A stretch of 64,000 nucleotides of DNA from Sphingomonas sp. IW22 (GCF_041321155.1 NZ_JBGGWB010000001.1:1678501-1742500), one strand, 5' to 3'; shown: positions 32,819-41,130, numbered from the stretch's first letter. Numbers and translations: made by a program. The notes: generated by a model not told the origin, from the letters alone.

Positions 32819-34018
32819 ATGACGCCTTCAACTGCCCTTGGCCGCATCCAGCCTTCCGCCACGCTCGCGATGACGTCGCGCGTGCTGGACCTGAAGCGTC
32901 AGGGCATTGACGTGATTGGCCTGGGCGCGGGCGAGCCGGATTTCGACACGCCGGATTTCGTCAAGGAAGCTGCCATTCAGGCGATCCGCGACGGCAAGAC
33001 CAAATATACCAATGTGGACGGCACGGCTGAGCTGAAGGCCGCGATCGTCGCCAAATTCGCGCGCGACAACGCCCTGACCTATACCCCCGATCAGGTCAGC
33101 GTGAATGTCGGCGGCAAGCACACGCTGTTCAATGCGCTGGTTGCAACCATCGATCCCGGCGACGAAGTGATCGTGCCCGCGCCCTATTGGGTCAGCTATC
33201 CCGACATCGTTCAGTTCGCGGGCGGCAAGCCCGTGTTCGTCGCGGCCGGTTCGGACCAGAATTACAAGGTGACGCCCGACCAGATCGAGGCGGCGATCAC
33301 ACAGAATACCAAGTGGCTGATCCTGAATTCGCCGTCCAACCCCACGGGCGCGGCCTATAGCGCCGATGAACTGCGCGCGATCGGTAAGGTACTGGAACGG
33401 CACCCGCATGTCTGGGTCATGGCCGACGACATGTATGAACACATCACCTATGACGGGTTCGAATTCGCGACCATCGCACAGGTCGTGCCGTCGCTGTACG
33501 ACCGCACGCTGACGGTAAATGGTTGTTCAAAGGCATATTCGATGACCGGCTGGCGTATCGGTTTCGCGGCGGGCGCACCCTGGCTGATCAAGGCGATGGC
33601 CAAGCTTCAGTCGCAATCGACATCCAACCCCTGCTCGATCGCCCAGGCGGCGGCGACGGCGGCGCTGTCGGGCGACCAGTCGTTCCTCAAGGATCGGGCG
33701 GCTGCGTTCCAGAAGCGCCGGGATCTGGTGGTCGGCATGCTGAACGCGATTCCGGGCGTGAACTGCCCGACGCCGGAAGGTGCCTTCTACGTCTATCCCG
33801 ACCTGTCTGGCGTGATCGGCAAGACCACGCCCAAGGGCGAGGTGCTGGACAGCGACGAAAAGATCGTCGGCTATCTGCTGGACGAAGGGCGCGTGGCGGC
33901 TGTGCATGGTGCGGCGTTCGGCCTGTCGCCCGCCCTGCGGATCAGTTACGCGACCAGCGACGAAGTGCTGCGCACCGCGTGCGAGCGAATTGGTGAGGCG
34001 ATCGCAGCCTGTCGCTGA
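32819..34018 (+). CDS. aspC: class I aminotransferase, aspartate transaminase type
   Basis: A 399-residue fold-type I PLP enzyme. It begins STALGRIQPSATLAMTSRVLDLKRQGIDVIGLGAGEPDFDTP, typical of the I-gamma aspartate/prephenate aminotransferases. The PLP lysine is Lys238 in NGCSKAYSMTGWRIGF; SNPTG and VMADDMYEHI bind the cofactor, and the substrate carboxylate arginine lies in the last LRISYATSDE segment. It follows pabBC by 34 bp on the same strand. The closest relatives often accept prephenate as well as oxaloacetate; the sequence alone does not settle this. Confidence 0.92.
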   Translation: MTPSTALGRIQPSATLAMTSRVLDLKRQGIDVIGLGAGEPDFDTPDFVKEAAIQAIRDGKTKYTNVDGTAELKAAIVAKFARDNALTYTPDQVSVNVGGKHTLFNALVATIDPGDEVIVPAPYWVSYPDIVQFAGGKPVFVAAGSDQNYKVTPDQIEAAITQNTKWLILNSPSNPTGAAYSADELRAIGKVLERHPHVWVMADDMYEHITYDGFEFATIAQVVPSLYDRTLTVNGCSKAYSMTGWRIGFAAGAPWLIKAMAKLQSQSTSNPCSIAQAAATAALSGDQSFLKDRAAAFQKRRDLVVGMLNAIPGVNCPTPEGAFYVYPDLSGVIGKTTPKGEVLDSDEKIVGYLLDEGRVAAVHGAAFGLSPALRISYATSDEVLRTACERIGEAIAACR

Positions 34019-34068
34019 TCCCCCGATGAACGGGCGCGCCAGCGCCGGTTAAACTCGAATCACTATGA

Positions 34069-34136
34069 ATGGCCGGCAAGCGGGCGGTGCGCCGCCCGCG
34101 ACATGTTTCGGGCGGACGCTCGTGTCGGCCGGCCAT
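34069..34136 (+). ncRNA. strongly structured RNA leader, possible three-way junction
   Basis: Outer arms ATGGCCGGC (34069-34077) and GCCGGCCAT (34128-34136) pair perfectly over 9 bp. Inside, GCGGGCGG (34080-34087) pairs with CCGCCCGC (34092-34099) over a TGCG tetraloop, and CGACA (34099-34103) pairs with TGTCG (34123-34127), sharing one base with the first hairpin. The fold would be a three-way junction. It ends one base before the ribosome site of the 53-residue gene at 34150, so it is more likely a 5' leader than an aspC terminator; it has no U-tract. It matches no RNA family I know. Confidence 0.45.
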
Positions 34137-34149
34137 AAAGGACAAGACG

Positions 34150-34311
34150 ATGTTGCGTTTCCTTCGCGCCGGGTACGTCCGGCATTTCCTGTCAGGCTTT
34201 GCGCTTGGTGCTGCCGGGCTGTTCGCCGTGCAACTGGCTCAGCCCGAAGATCAGCCGATGTTCCCGCCCGTTGCCGAAGCGTCGGCTGACCCGGTCGCTG
34301 CGGTCAGCTGA
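34150..34311 (+). CDS. small hydrophobic protein of unknown function
   Basis: A 53-residue protein: short basic N-terminus (MLRFLRAGYVRHF), one hydrophobic helix (LSGFALGAAGLFAVQLA, about residues 14-30), then a short acidic, proline-containing tail. It would sit in the inner membrane or be exported. AAGGA lies 8 bp before the ATG, so translation is credible. It is preceded by the folded leader at 34069-34136 and ends 8 bp inside the opposite small gene at 34304. I do not recognise a family. Confidence 0.6.
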   Translation: MLRFLRAGYVRHFLSGFALGAAGLFAVQLAQPEDQPMFPPVAEASADPVAAVS

Positions 34312-34495
34312 CGCGCGAGCCTTCGACGGCGCGGCGGGCCCATTGGAATAGCGGCCGCGTCGCCATGGCACCTTCATCAGCGCGGATCTGATTTCTGATC
34401 GACTCCGCAAAACGCTGGATTTCGGATTCGTCCAGCTGGCGCGCATCGCGCACCGCTTCGACAAGCAGCGGATGGAAGATGCTCACGGCGATCAC
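34304..34495 (-). CDS. hypothetical small protein
   Basis: A 63-codon frame from GTG at 34495 (or GTG three codons on). Its product (SIFHPLLVEAVRDARQLDESEIQRFAESIRNQIRADEGAM...) is amphipathic and rich in charged helix formers and arginine/glutamate pairs, more like a real small protein than an antisense shadow. No strong ribosome site is seen. It overlaps the 3' end of the opposite small gene. Not recognised; DNA- or protein-binding is possible but unsupported. Confidence 0.5.
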   Translation of the reverse strand: MIAVSIFHPLLVEAVRDARQLDESEIQRFAESIRNQIRADEGAMATRPLFQWARRAVEGSRVS

Positions 34496-34536
34496 TCTCG
34501 AATTCGGTTACAGGCCCCGAGACTAAACGCACTTGG

Positions 34537-34563
34537 CGTCGAACATGTTGCAACGGTTCGACG
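34537..34563. repeat. inverted repeat before msrA
   Basis: CGTCGAAC (34537-34544) and GTTCGACG (34556-34563) are perfect inverted arms across 11 bp, followed by TTTT. It lies between the divergent small gene and msrA. It may be an operator for either gene, or a weak plus-strand terminator; the GAAC-N11-GTTC spacing does not fit LexA. Confidence 0.4.
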
Positions 34564-34620
34564 TTTTCATGTCGCCCGCACAATCTTTTTTAAGGGCTCG
34601 CACCACCCCATATCGGGGAC

Positions 34621-35280
34621 ATGAAAAAGCCGCTGATCGGATTGGCCCTGGGTGGCGCTGCGCTACTGGCATTTCTCGCGACGCCGGGACATGCGGAGCG
34701 CGCCGTGCCGATCCCCGCCGCAAGCATCGACGTGCCGCCGTCAGGCACCCGCGCCGTGGCCGTGCTGGCCGGTGGTTGCTTCTGGGGCATGGAAGCAGTG
34801 TTCGAGCAGGTGCGTGGCGTCGCCGATGTAACCAGCGGCTATGCCGGTGGTGATGCCGCTAGCGCCAACTATGCCGCCGTGTCGACCGAACGCACGCGCC
34901 ATGCTGAAGCGATTCGCATCACCTATGATCCGCGACAGGTCAGCTATGCCACGTTGCTGCGCGTCTATTTCTCGGTCGCGCATGATCCGACCCAACTGAA
35001 CCGCCAGGGCCCGGATCGTGGCCCCAGCTATCGCTCGGCCATTTTTCCGCAGTCTAAAGAGCAGCTGAACGTCGCGCGGCGCTATATCGCCGAACTGGGC
35101 CGCACCAAGAGCTGGAGCGCGCCAATCGTCACCAGGATCGAGTCGGGCCGTTTTTATCCGGCAGAGGCCTATCATCAGGATTTCGCCCGCCGAAACCCGC
35201 GGCACCCGTATATCGTGCGGTGGGACCGGCCGAAGGTGGCGGCGTTCCGCACAGCCTTTCCAAACTTGATACGCAGCTGA
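34621..35280 (+). CDS. msrA: exported peptide-methionine (S)-S-oxide reductase, single-cysteine type
   Basis: MsrA reduces the S form of methionine sulfoxide. The N-terminal MKKPLIGLALGGAALLAFLATPGHA is a clear signal peptide, so this copy acts in the periplasm or on secreted proteins. The catalytic Cys53 lies in AVLAGGCFWGMEAVFEQ, with GYAGGDA, HDPTQLNRQGPDRGPSYRSAIF and AEAYHQDF following as in the family. No other cysteine is present, so the usual recycling cysteines are missing and regeneration must use an outside thiol. ATG at 34621 is preceded by CGGGGAC. Length is 219 residues. Confidence 0.94.
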   Translation: MKKPLIGLALGGAALLAFLATPGHAERAVPIPAASIDVPPSGTRAVAVLAGGCFWGMEAVFEQVRGVADVTSGYAGGDAASANYAAVSTERTRHAEAIRITYDPRQVSYATLLRVYFSVAHDPTQLNRQGPDRGPSYRSAIFPQSKEQLNVARRYIAELGRTKSWSAPIVTRIESGRFYPAEAYHQDFARRNPRHPYIVRWDRPKVAAFRTAFPNLIRS

Positions 35281-35335
35281 AACGAAACTTTTCTCGCTGC
35301 GGCGCGTCATATCTCCAACTGCGGGAGATTTGACG

Positions 35336-35614
35336 ATGAACGAGAATATTGTCGAAGGCGCCGTGCGCGAAATGGGCGGCAATGTGAAGAAGGCGGTGGG
35401 TGACATCGCCGAGGACCGCGAGCTTCAGGCTGAGGGTGCGGGCGATGCGGCTGGTGGCCGGGCGCAGAAGTCGCTGGGCCATCTTCAGGCTGCTGTCGAG
35501 GATACGCTTGCCCCGGCAATCGACTTTGCCCGGCGCCAGCCGCTGGCGGCATTGGGGATTGCGGCGGCGGCGGGTGCTGCGCTGTTCGCGGCGTTCGGAC
35601 GCAAGCCGAACTGA
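35336..35614 (+). CDS. CsbD-like stress protein with C-terminal hydrophobic helix
   Basis: A 92-residue protein. The N-terminal part (MNENIVEGAVREMGGNVKKAVGDIAEDRELQAEGAGD) is the CsbD family's helical repeat, found in general-stress proteins. The C-terminal part (FARRQPLAALGIAAAAGAALFAAFG) is a membrane-associated helix like that of DUF883/ElaB proteins, so it probably attaches to the inner membrane or ribosomes. GGGAG precedes the ATG at 35336. A strong terminator follows 16 bp after the stop. Function inferred from family only. Confidence 0.8.
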   Translation: MNENIVEGAVREMGGNVKKAVGDIAEDRELQAEGAGDAAGGRAQKSLGHLQAAVEDTLAPAIDFARRQPLAALGIAAAAGAALFAAFGRKPN

Positions 35615-35630
35615 TTTAAGCCGATGAAAA

Positions 35631-35670
35631 GAAAGGGGCGCCGCCGGGATGATCCGGCGGCGCCCCTTTC
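35631..35670. terminator. bidirectional intrinsic terminator
   Basis: A perfect 17-bp stem (left arm 35631-35647, right arm 35654-35670) around GATGAT. Arm ends supply TTTC downstream in plus and CTTTCTTTTC in minus, so it can end both the CsbD gene and ppa, which converge here. Confidence 0.9.
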
Positions 35671-35673
35671 ACG

Positions 35674-36255
35674 TCAGTCGTCGCGGCCGGGAACGTCGTG
35701 GTTCATCGGCTCCGCGCCCTTTGCCTTTTCGGCATTGTAGCGCTCAATCGCTTCCAGCGTGATCCGGCGCGCTTCGTCGCGGTCGCCCCAGGTGCCGACA
35801 CGCACCCACTTCATCTTCTCCAGATCCTTATAATGGGTGAAGAAGTGCTCGATCTGCTGAAACACGATTTCGGGCAGATCTTCCTTGCTGCCCACGTTCG
35901 AATAATAGGGGAATGTCTGGTCGACGGGAACGCAGACCAGCTTTTCGTCGCCGCCGGCCTCGTCCTCAAGGTTCAGCACCGCGATCGGGCGAGCGCGCAC
36001 GACACAGCCGGGGATGAACGGGCTGCGCGCCACGACCAGCGCGTCCAGAGGGTCGCCATCGGGGCTGAGCGTGTGCGGCACGAACCCGTAATTGGCCGGG
36101 TAGCGCATCGGCGTATGCAGGATGCGGTCGACGAACAGCGCGCCCGATTCCTTGTCGAACTCGTACTTCACGGGTTCGCCGCCGGTGGGCACTTCGATGA
36201 TGACGTTCAGATCGTCAGGCGGCGACTTGCCGACGGGCACCTTGTCGATACGCAT
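35674..36255 (-). CDS. ppa: inorganic pyrophosphatase
   Basis: Family I soluble pyrophosphatase hydrolysing PPi and driving biosynthesis. The 193 residues carry IEVPTGGEPVKYEFDKESGALFVDRILHTPMRYPANYGFVPHT and DGDPLDALVVARSPF, the acidic metal site DxDPxD. ATG at 36255 begins the family N-terminus MRIDKVPVGKSPPDDLNV; an ATG seven codons earlier overlaps the ribosome site (AGGGAG) and was judged less likely. The gene is monocistronic, between a terminator and the M61 gene. Confidence 0.97.
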   Translation of the reverse strand: MRIDKVPVGKSPPDDLNVIIEVPTGGEPVKYEFDKESGALFVDRILHTPMRYPANYGFVPHTLSPDGDPLDALVVARSPFIPGCVVRARPIAVLNLEDEAGGDEKLVCVPVDQTFPYYSNVGSKEDLPEIVFQQIEHFFTHYKDLEKMKWVRVGTWGDRDEARRITLEAIERYNAEKAKGAEPMNHDVPGRDD

Positions 36256-36310
36256 GTTGGGGTTCGCTCCCTGCAAAGCAAAGTTAATCGGCGGTTGCGA
36301 ATACGCCTTT

Positions 36311-36339
36311 GGTGCGGCGCGTCAACGTCGCGCCGCACC
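36311..36339. terminator. perfect hairpin between ppa and the M61 gene
   Basis: GGTGCGGCGCG and CGCGCCGCACC form an 11-bp stem with a 7-nt loop, 15 bp after the stop of the M61 gene. There is no U-tract on either strand, so if it terminates transcription Rho or another factor must help. Confidence 0.45.
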
Positions 36340-36353
36340 ATGGATGTCCCGAT

Positions 36354-38264
36354 TCAGCGCGCCGCGAGGAGCCGGTCCAGCCCGCTTTCGCCGCTGCCGA
36401 TCTTTTCGGCGCGCGGATAACGCAGCCCACCGCGATAATCGAGCGTCACTTCGCGGTAGCGGTCATCGTGCTTTAGCATCAGCTTGATCGGTGCCTGTCC
36501 GCCCTTGTTCGCGGTGACCGCCGCCTTCAGCACTTCGGGGGTATAGGCATCGCCGTTCACCGACACGACGTTGGTCGCCACATCGATATCCGAATCGAAT
36601 GCAGGGCTGTCCCAGCGCACGCTGGTGACATTGCCGTCCTTGCCCAGCGTCATGCCCAGCGAATAGAAGAAGTCGGCCGAGCCTTCGCGCTCCGCGCTCT
36701 TCAGATAGGGCGACTGATCCTCGGTATAGACGATGCGATAGCCGTTCTTTTCGAACCCGGCGAGCGGCGCGCGCTTTGACGTTTCATAGACCCGCTCCGT
36801 CAGGAAAGCGCGCCAATCATAGGGCTGCACACCCTCAAGCGTCTTGACCACATCGTCGAACTGATAGGTCAGAACACCCCAGTCGCCGTCACGCATCCCG
36901 AAAAAGGCGCGCGCGAAATCGTCCATCGATTTGCGGCCGCCGGAAAGCTCGCGCAGCTTGGCATCGGCCTCCAGCCAGATCAGCAGGCCTTCATTGTAGT
37001 AATCCTCGCTCCGCTGCCAGCTGACCCAGCCCTTGGGCCGGCGGGCCGAGATGATCGGATCATTGGTCGTGTCGATCAGCGGGCGCCATTCGCGGCCGGG
37101 ACGGTTGTCCAGGCTGGCGCCAATGGCGGCCAGCATGTCGAGCGTATCCTGCTTCGACACCAGCCCCGAACGCGCCTGCAGGACATAGCCCCAGAACTGG
37201 GTTTGCCCTTCATACACCCACAGCAGCGAATCTCGCATCGGCGTCTTGAAATCCGGCGTCCACAGATCGGCACCGCGACGGTATTTGCCGTTCCAGCTGT
37301 GCGTCATTTCGTGTGGCAACAGGTTGCGGCGGCCGGGGCCGTCATTCCACTTGGTGAAATAACCCGGCGTCACGCCGTTTTCGGAGCTGCGATGATGCTC
37401 CAGGCCAATGCCGCCCATTTCGTCGGTGATCGCCAGCAGGAACTCGTAATGGTCGTAATGCTGCGCGCCGAACAGCTTGACCGCCTGTTCCACCAGACGG
37501 CGGTGCGCAGCGATCTGATCGGGAGTTGCTTCCAGTTCGGACGCCTTGTCGGCAAAGACGTTCAGGTCGACCTGATCCGACAGCTTGAATTCGCGATAGT
37601 GGCGCCCGGCAAACACCGGCGAGTCCTGAAGCGTCTCATAGCTGGTCTGCTGATAGGCATAGGTCGAGCCGTTATGCGTCGACGGCAGGCCCGACGCAGC
37701 AGTCCAGCCGGCGGGATATTTCACCGTTGCCTGAATGGGGATGCGCCGGGTGAAATAGCCGGCGGGATAGAGGCTGACCGATTCCCATTGCAGGTTCAGC
37801 ATGTTGGGCGCCACGGCCACGCGGCCCTGATCGGGCTTGGTCGCCGACAGGAACTCAAAGCTCGCCTCGACCGATCGGACACCCGCAGGCACATCGAAGT
37901 GAAAGGCATAGACATCGGACGGATCGCGCCGCCACGGCAGCACGCGGTTGCCGGCGCGAATGGTCAGGCCCGACAGCTTTTCAATCTGCCCGCGCGGCGC
38001 GTGATTGCCCGGGAGCCATTCCGGCATCAGCAGCGTCATGCGACCCGTTTCGGCAACAGGGATCGTTTCCTTGACCCGGAAGATCGCCTGGCGAATGTCG
38101 GTTGCATCGACCTCCAGCTTGATGACGCCGGGATAATCGACGTCACGCGGGGCAGGAATTGTCTGCTCGAACGGCAGCGGCTGGGGCATCGAATTGCCGC
38201 TCTGCTGAGCGATTGCGGCGGATGAAGCGAGCAAAAGGGCGGCGAACGCAAACCGACGGTGCAT
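36354..38264 (-). CDS. exported M61 family (glycyl) metallopeptidase
   Basis: A 636-residue aminopeptidase of the M61 glycyl-aminopeptidase family, similar in fold to M1 enzymes. Residues 1-19 are a signal peptide (FAFAALLLASSAAIA), so it is periplasmic. The catalytic zinc motif HEMTH is at 318-322, preceded by GGIGLEHHRSSENGVTP as the family's substrate-binding GxxxEHxxS element. A PDZ-like domain occupies the C-terminal ~120 residues (YFGSLGMTLGKDGNVTSVRWDSPAFDSDI area). It is likely a periplasmic exopeptidase for glycine- or alanine-starting peptides. Confidence 0.9.
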   Translation of the reverse strand: MHRRFAFAALLLASSAAIAQQSGNSMPQPLPFEQTIPAPRDVDYPGVIKLEVDATDIRQAIFRVKETIPVAETGRMTLLMPEWLPGNHAPRGQIEKLSGLTIRAGNRVLPWRRDPSDVYAFHFDVPAGVRSVEASFEFLSATKPDQGRVAVAPNMLNLQWESVSLYPAGYFTRRIPIQATVKYPAGWTAASGLPSTHNGSTYAYQQTSYETLQDSPVFAGRHYREFKLSDQVDLNVFADKASELEATPDQIAAHRRLVEQAVKLFGAQHYDHYEFLLAITDEMGGIGLEHHRSSENGVTPGYFTKWNDGPGRRNLLPHEMTHSWNGKYRRGADLWTPDFKTPMRDSLLWVYEGQTQFWGYVLQARSGLVSKQDTLDMLAAIGASLDNRPGREWRPLIDTTNDPIISARRPKGWVSWQRSEDYYNEGLLIWLEADAKLRELSGGRKSMDDFARAFFGMRDGDWGVLTYQFDDVVKTLEGVQPYDWRAFLTERVYETSKRAPLAGFEKNGYRIVYTEDQSPYLKSAEREGSADFFYSLGMTLGKDGNVTSVRWDSPAFDSDIDVATNVVSVNGDAYTPEVLKAAVTANKGGQAPIKLMLKHDDRYREVTLDYRGGLRYPRAEKIGSGESGLDRLLAAR

Positions 38265-38404
38265 GATTGCCTTTCCGAAGAGGGGGAGAGGGAAGATCGG
38301 ATGGCCGCAGTAAAGACCCCTCCGGCCGCAATCACAAGTCGGTTTCGGGTGATATTATCTCGACCGGCACTGCCGTCCGTGGTCTGGCAGCGCCGGATCA
38401 GCCG

Positions 38405-39778
38405 TCAGAAGCGGTTTTCGGAATAGATTGCGCAGGCATCGCCGTCCCATTTCGCGTGATAGCGGTCGAGCAGCAATTGCGCCGGGACGCGTCCGGTGCG
38501 GACGATTTCGTGCAGGGGCGCGAGGAAGCCGGTTTCGTCGTCGCCCGATGCATTCACCCGCGCGCGTGCGGCCAAGCCGCGATGGGCGATGTCCAGCACG
38601 TCGCCGGCGATGTCGCGCAGCGTGCCGCCGCCCGGCAGCGGCGCGTCGAGCGCGAGGCGCGGCACCGCATTCCTCAGCGCTTCGCGGTCGGTCATCGACC
38701 AGCCCTTGACCAGATCCCACGCCGAATCCAGCGCGCCCTGATCATAGAGCAGGCCCACCCACAAAGCCGGCAACGCACAGATACGGCCCCATGGCCCGCC
38801 GTCGGCGCCGCGCATTTCGAGGAAGGTTTTCAGCCGCACTTCGGGAAAGGCAGTGGACAGATGGTCGGCCCAGTCGTCCATCGTCGGCTTCTCACCGGGC
38901 AGGACGGACAGCTCGCCGTTCAGGAAGTCGCGGAACGACAGACCTGCCGCATCGATATAGCGCCCCTCGCGGTAGACGAAGTACATCGGCACATCGAGCG
39001 CATAGTCGGCATAGCGTTCATAGCCGAAGCCGTCCTCGAACACGAAGGGCAGCATGCCCGTGCGGTGCGGGTCGGTGTCGGACCAGATATGGCTGCGATA
39101 GGACAGCATCCCGTTCGGATGCCCTTCCGTAAGCGGCGAATTGGCGAACAGCGCCGTCGCCAGCGGTTGCAGCGCCAGTCCGACGCGAAATTTCTTCACC
39201 ATGTCGGCTTCGCTGGCATAGTCCAGATTGACCTGAATGGTGCAGGTCCGCAGCATCATGTCGAGGCCCATCGACCCCACGCGCGGCATGTGGCGCAGCA
39301 TGATCGCATAGCGACCCTTGGGCATGACGGGCAGATCGGCACGCGCCTTGTCCGGCCACATGCCGAGGCCCAAGAACCCCAAGCCCAGCTTTTCGCCGAC
39401 AGCCTTCACCTGTTCCAGATGGCGGCCGGTTTCGGCGCATGTCTGGTGCAGGTTTTCCAGCGGCGCGCCCGACAGTTCCAGCTGGCCCGCCGGTTCCAGG
39501 CTGACGGTGCCGTCGGGACCGCTCAGTGCGATAACGTGGCCGTTTTCCTCGACCGGCGTCCAGCCGAACTCGGTCAGCGCCATCAACAGGTCGCGGATGC
39601 CGCCAGGCTCATCATAGGACGGCGCGCGGCAATCGGCGGTGCGATACACGAACTTTTCATGCTCGGTGCCGATGCGCCAGCGTGACGCGGGCTTTTCGCC
39701 GCTTGCGAAATATTCGACCAGCTGCGAGCGATGCTCGATCACCGGCGCGTCGCTGACCGAAACCGTCTTGGTGCTCAT
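38405..39778 (-). CDS. gshA: glutamate-cysteine ligase (plant-type GshA)
   Basis: The first enzyme of glutathione synthesis, joining glutamate gamma-carboxyl to cysteine. The 457-residue sequence has the signatures of the plant/alphaproteobacterial type: RWRIGTEHEKFVY, LSLEPAGQLELSGAPL (the Mg/ATP glutamate cluster), MLRTCTIQVNLDYASEADM and NSPLTEGHPNGMLSYRSHIW. Cysteine-binding region HMPRVGSMGLDMM is present. It lies 39 bp downstream of the EVE gene on the same strand. gshB is not in the window. Glutathione use is consistent with the GST, YghU and glyoxalase-like genes nearby. Confidence 0.94.
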   Translation of the reverse strand: MSTKTVSVSDAPVIEHRSQLVEYFASGEKPASRWRIGTEHEKFVYRTADCRAPSYDEPGGIRDLLMALTEFGWTPVEENGHVIALSGPDGTVSLEPAGQLELSGAPLENLHQTCAETGRHLEQVKAVGEKLGLGFLGLGMWPDKARADLPVMPKGRYAIMLRHMPRVGSMGLDMMLRTCTIQVNLDYASEADMVKKFRVGLALQPLATALFANSPLTEGHPNGMLSYRSHIWSDTDPHRTGMLPFVFEDGFGYERYADYALDVPMYFVYREGRYIDAAGLSFRDFLNGELSVLPGEKPTMDDWADHLSTAFPEVRLKTFLEMRGADGGPWGRICALPALWVGLLYDQGALDSAWDLVKGWSMTDREALRNAVPRLALDAPLPGGGTLRDIAGDVLDIAHRGLAARARVNASGDDETGFLAPLHEIVRTGRVPAQLLLDRYHAKWDGDACAIYSENRF

Positions 39779-39817
39779 GGCCGCGCCTCTACGCCTGCAC
39801 GCCCGCGCGCGCCAGCG

Positions 39818-40222
39818 TCATTTCGCACCGGCCATTTCGAGGACGACGTCCCATTGCGCCTGCGTCACGCGGCCGACCGACAGGCGTGAATATCTGACCA
39901 GCTCCATTTCGGCCAGACGCGGCTCGGCCTTGACCTGCTTCAGCGTGACGGGATTGGGCAGCGGTCCGACCGGGCGGCATTCGACCGAAACCCAATTGCC
40001 TTCCTCCCCATCCTTCTTCGCTTCCCGCGCGATTTCCATGATTCCGACGATCTGAAGGCCGATATTGCTGTGATAGAAAAAGGCGCGGTCGCCGACCTTC
40101 ATCTCGCGCAGGTTGCGCGCGGCGGTGTGATTGCGGACCCCGTCCCATTCAGTGCGGCCATCGCGTACCAGATCGTCCCACGAAAAGACGTCAGGTTCGG
40201 ATTTCATCAGCCACAACGCCAT
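39818..40222 (-). CDS. EVE domain protein
   Basis: EVE domains belong to the PUA-like fold and bind modified bases in RNA or DNA. The family start MALWLMKSEPDVFSWDDL corresponds to ATG at 40222; an ATG six codons earlier at 40240 is possible. Conserved elements are GVRNHTAARNLREMKVGDRAFFYHSN and EIAREAKKDGEEGNWVSVECRPVGPL. Length 134 residues, a single domain. It shares a strand with gshA, 39 bp downstream. The modified base recognised is unknown. Confidence 0.9.
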   Translation of the reverse strand: MALWLMKSEPDVFSWDDLVRDGRTEWDGVRNHTAARNLREMKVGDRAFFYHSNIGLQIVGIMEIAREAKKDGEEGNWVSVECRPVGPLPNPVTLKQVKAEPRLAEMELVRYSRLSVGRVTQAQWDVVLEMAGAK

Positions 40223-40365
40223 TCGAGAAGCCCCGTTCATCTACCTAAATCACCGCTGAACACGCGGTTCGCCACGAGTTCAGCGACGATCATGTAGCGT
40301 GTCTATCATCGACGCCAAGGTGCGCGATCGTGCGCCCGGCGAGCAAAGGCATGAGGAGGCTTTCG

Positions 40366-40725
40366 ATGAACATCGTGACCAAGACCACATTGGGCCTGGT
40401 CGCGGGCGCCACCGCCCTGACGGCGGCGTCCCCGGCCGAGGCGCAGTGGCGGCGTTATCACCGCGACCGCGGCGGCGATGCTGCGGCAGCGGCAATTATC
40501 GGCGGCGTCGCCGGACTGGCCATCGGCAGCGCTATCGCGAATGACCGCTATCGCGACCGTTATTACCGCGGCGGCTATTATGACCGGCCCTATTACGGGC
40601 CGCGCTATCGCGGCTATGATCACGGCTACTACGCCCCGCCGCGCCGCTATTATCGCCAGCGTTGCTTCAGCCGCTGGGAATATGACCCCTATATCGGCCG
40701 CCGTGTGCGCGTCCGTTATTGCTGA
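40366..40725 (+). CDS. exported Tyr/Arg-rich glycine-zipper protein
   Basis: A 119-residue protein. Signal peptide NIVTKTTLGLVAGATALTAASPAEA (cleavage before Q), then a glycine zipper helix DAAAAAIIGGVAGLAIGSAIAND as in Rickettsia 17-kDa-like outer-membrane proteins, then a tyrosine- and arginine-rich tail (YYRGGYYDRPYYGPRY...) ending in a Cys-containing segment. GAGGAGG lies 6 bp before the ATG. It is probably periplasmic or outer-membrane associated. Its function is unknown; the zipper suggests membrane insertion or self-association. Confidence 0.8.
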   Translation: MNIVTKTTLGLVAGATALTAASPAEAQWRRYHRDRGGDAAAAAIIGGVAGLAIGSAIANDRYRDRYYRGGYYDRPYYGPRYRGYDHGYYAPPRRYYRQRCFSRWEYDPYIGRRVRVRYC

Positions 40726-40799
40726 ATACCCGGTCGGGCGATGCCATGGCGGCGTCGCCCGACTTGTCGTCATCGGGCCTTGCGCGTACAGGCGCCCGC

Positions 40800-41090
40800 A
40801 TGACTGACACGCCCCCCGATCGCCTGTCGATCCACCCGAAAAGCCCGCATTTCGATCAGGCCGCCCTTCAGCGCGGCATCGGCATCCGCTTCAAGGGTGC
40901 CGAGCGGACCGATGTGGAGGAATATTCGATCTCCGAAAGCTGGATCCGCGTCGCCGTGGGTCGCAAGACTGACCGGCACGGCAATCCGCTGACCATCAAG
41001 CTGTCCGGCCCGGTCGAGGCATGGTTTCAGGACACGGGCGAGAGCGACACGGTGGCGGACGACACCGCCAGCGAAGACAAGGCCGAGTGA
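40800..41090 (+). CDS. DUF3297 family protein
   Basis: A 96-residue protein recognised as DUF3297. The N-terminus TDTPPDRLSIHPKSPHFDQ and the central FKGAERTDVEEYSISESWIRVAVGRKTDRHGNPLTIKLSGPVEAWF are the family core, an apparent all-beta fold. The C-terminus is acidic. ATG at 40800 was chosen because the homology begins there. No signal or membrane segment. Function unknown; it stands alone, ending 40 bp before the convergent LytTR gene. Confidence 0.9.
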   Translation: MTDTPPDRLSIHPKSPHFDQAALQRGIGIRFKGAERTDVEEYSISESWIRVAVGRKTDRHGNPLTIKLSGPVEAWFQDTGESDTVADDTASEDKAE

Positions 41091-41130
41091 TCCGGCGGGC
41101 GGCGCCGTGAACAGGCGCCGCCGCCCTCGA

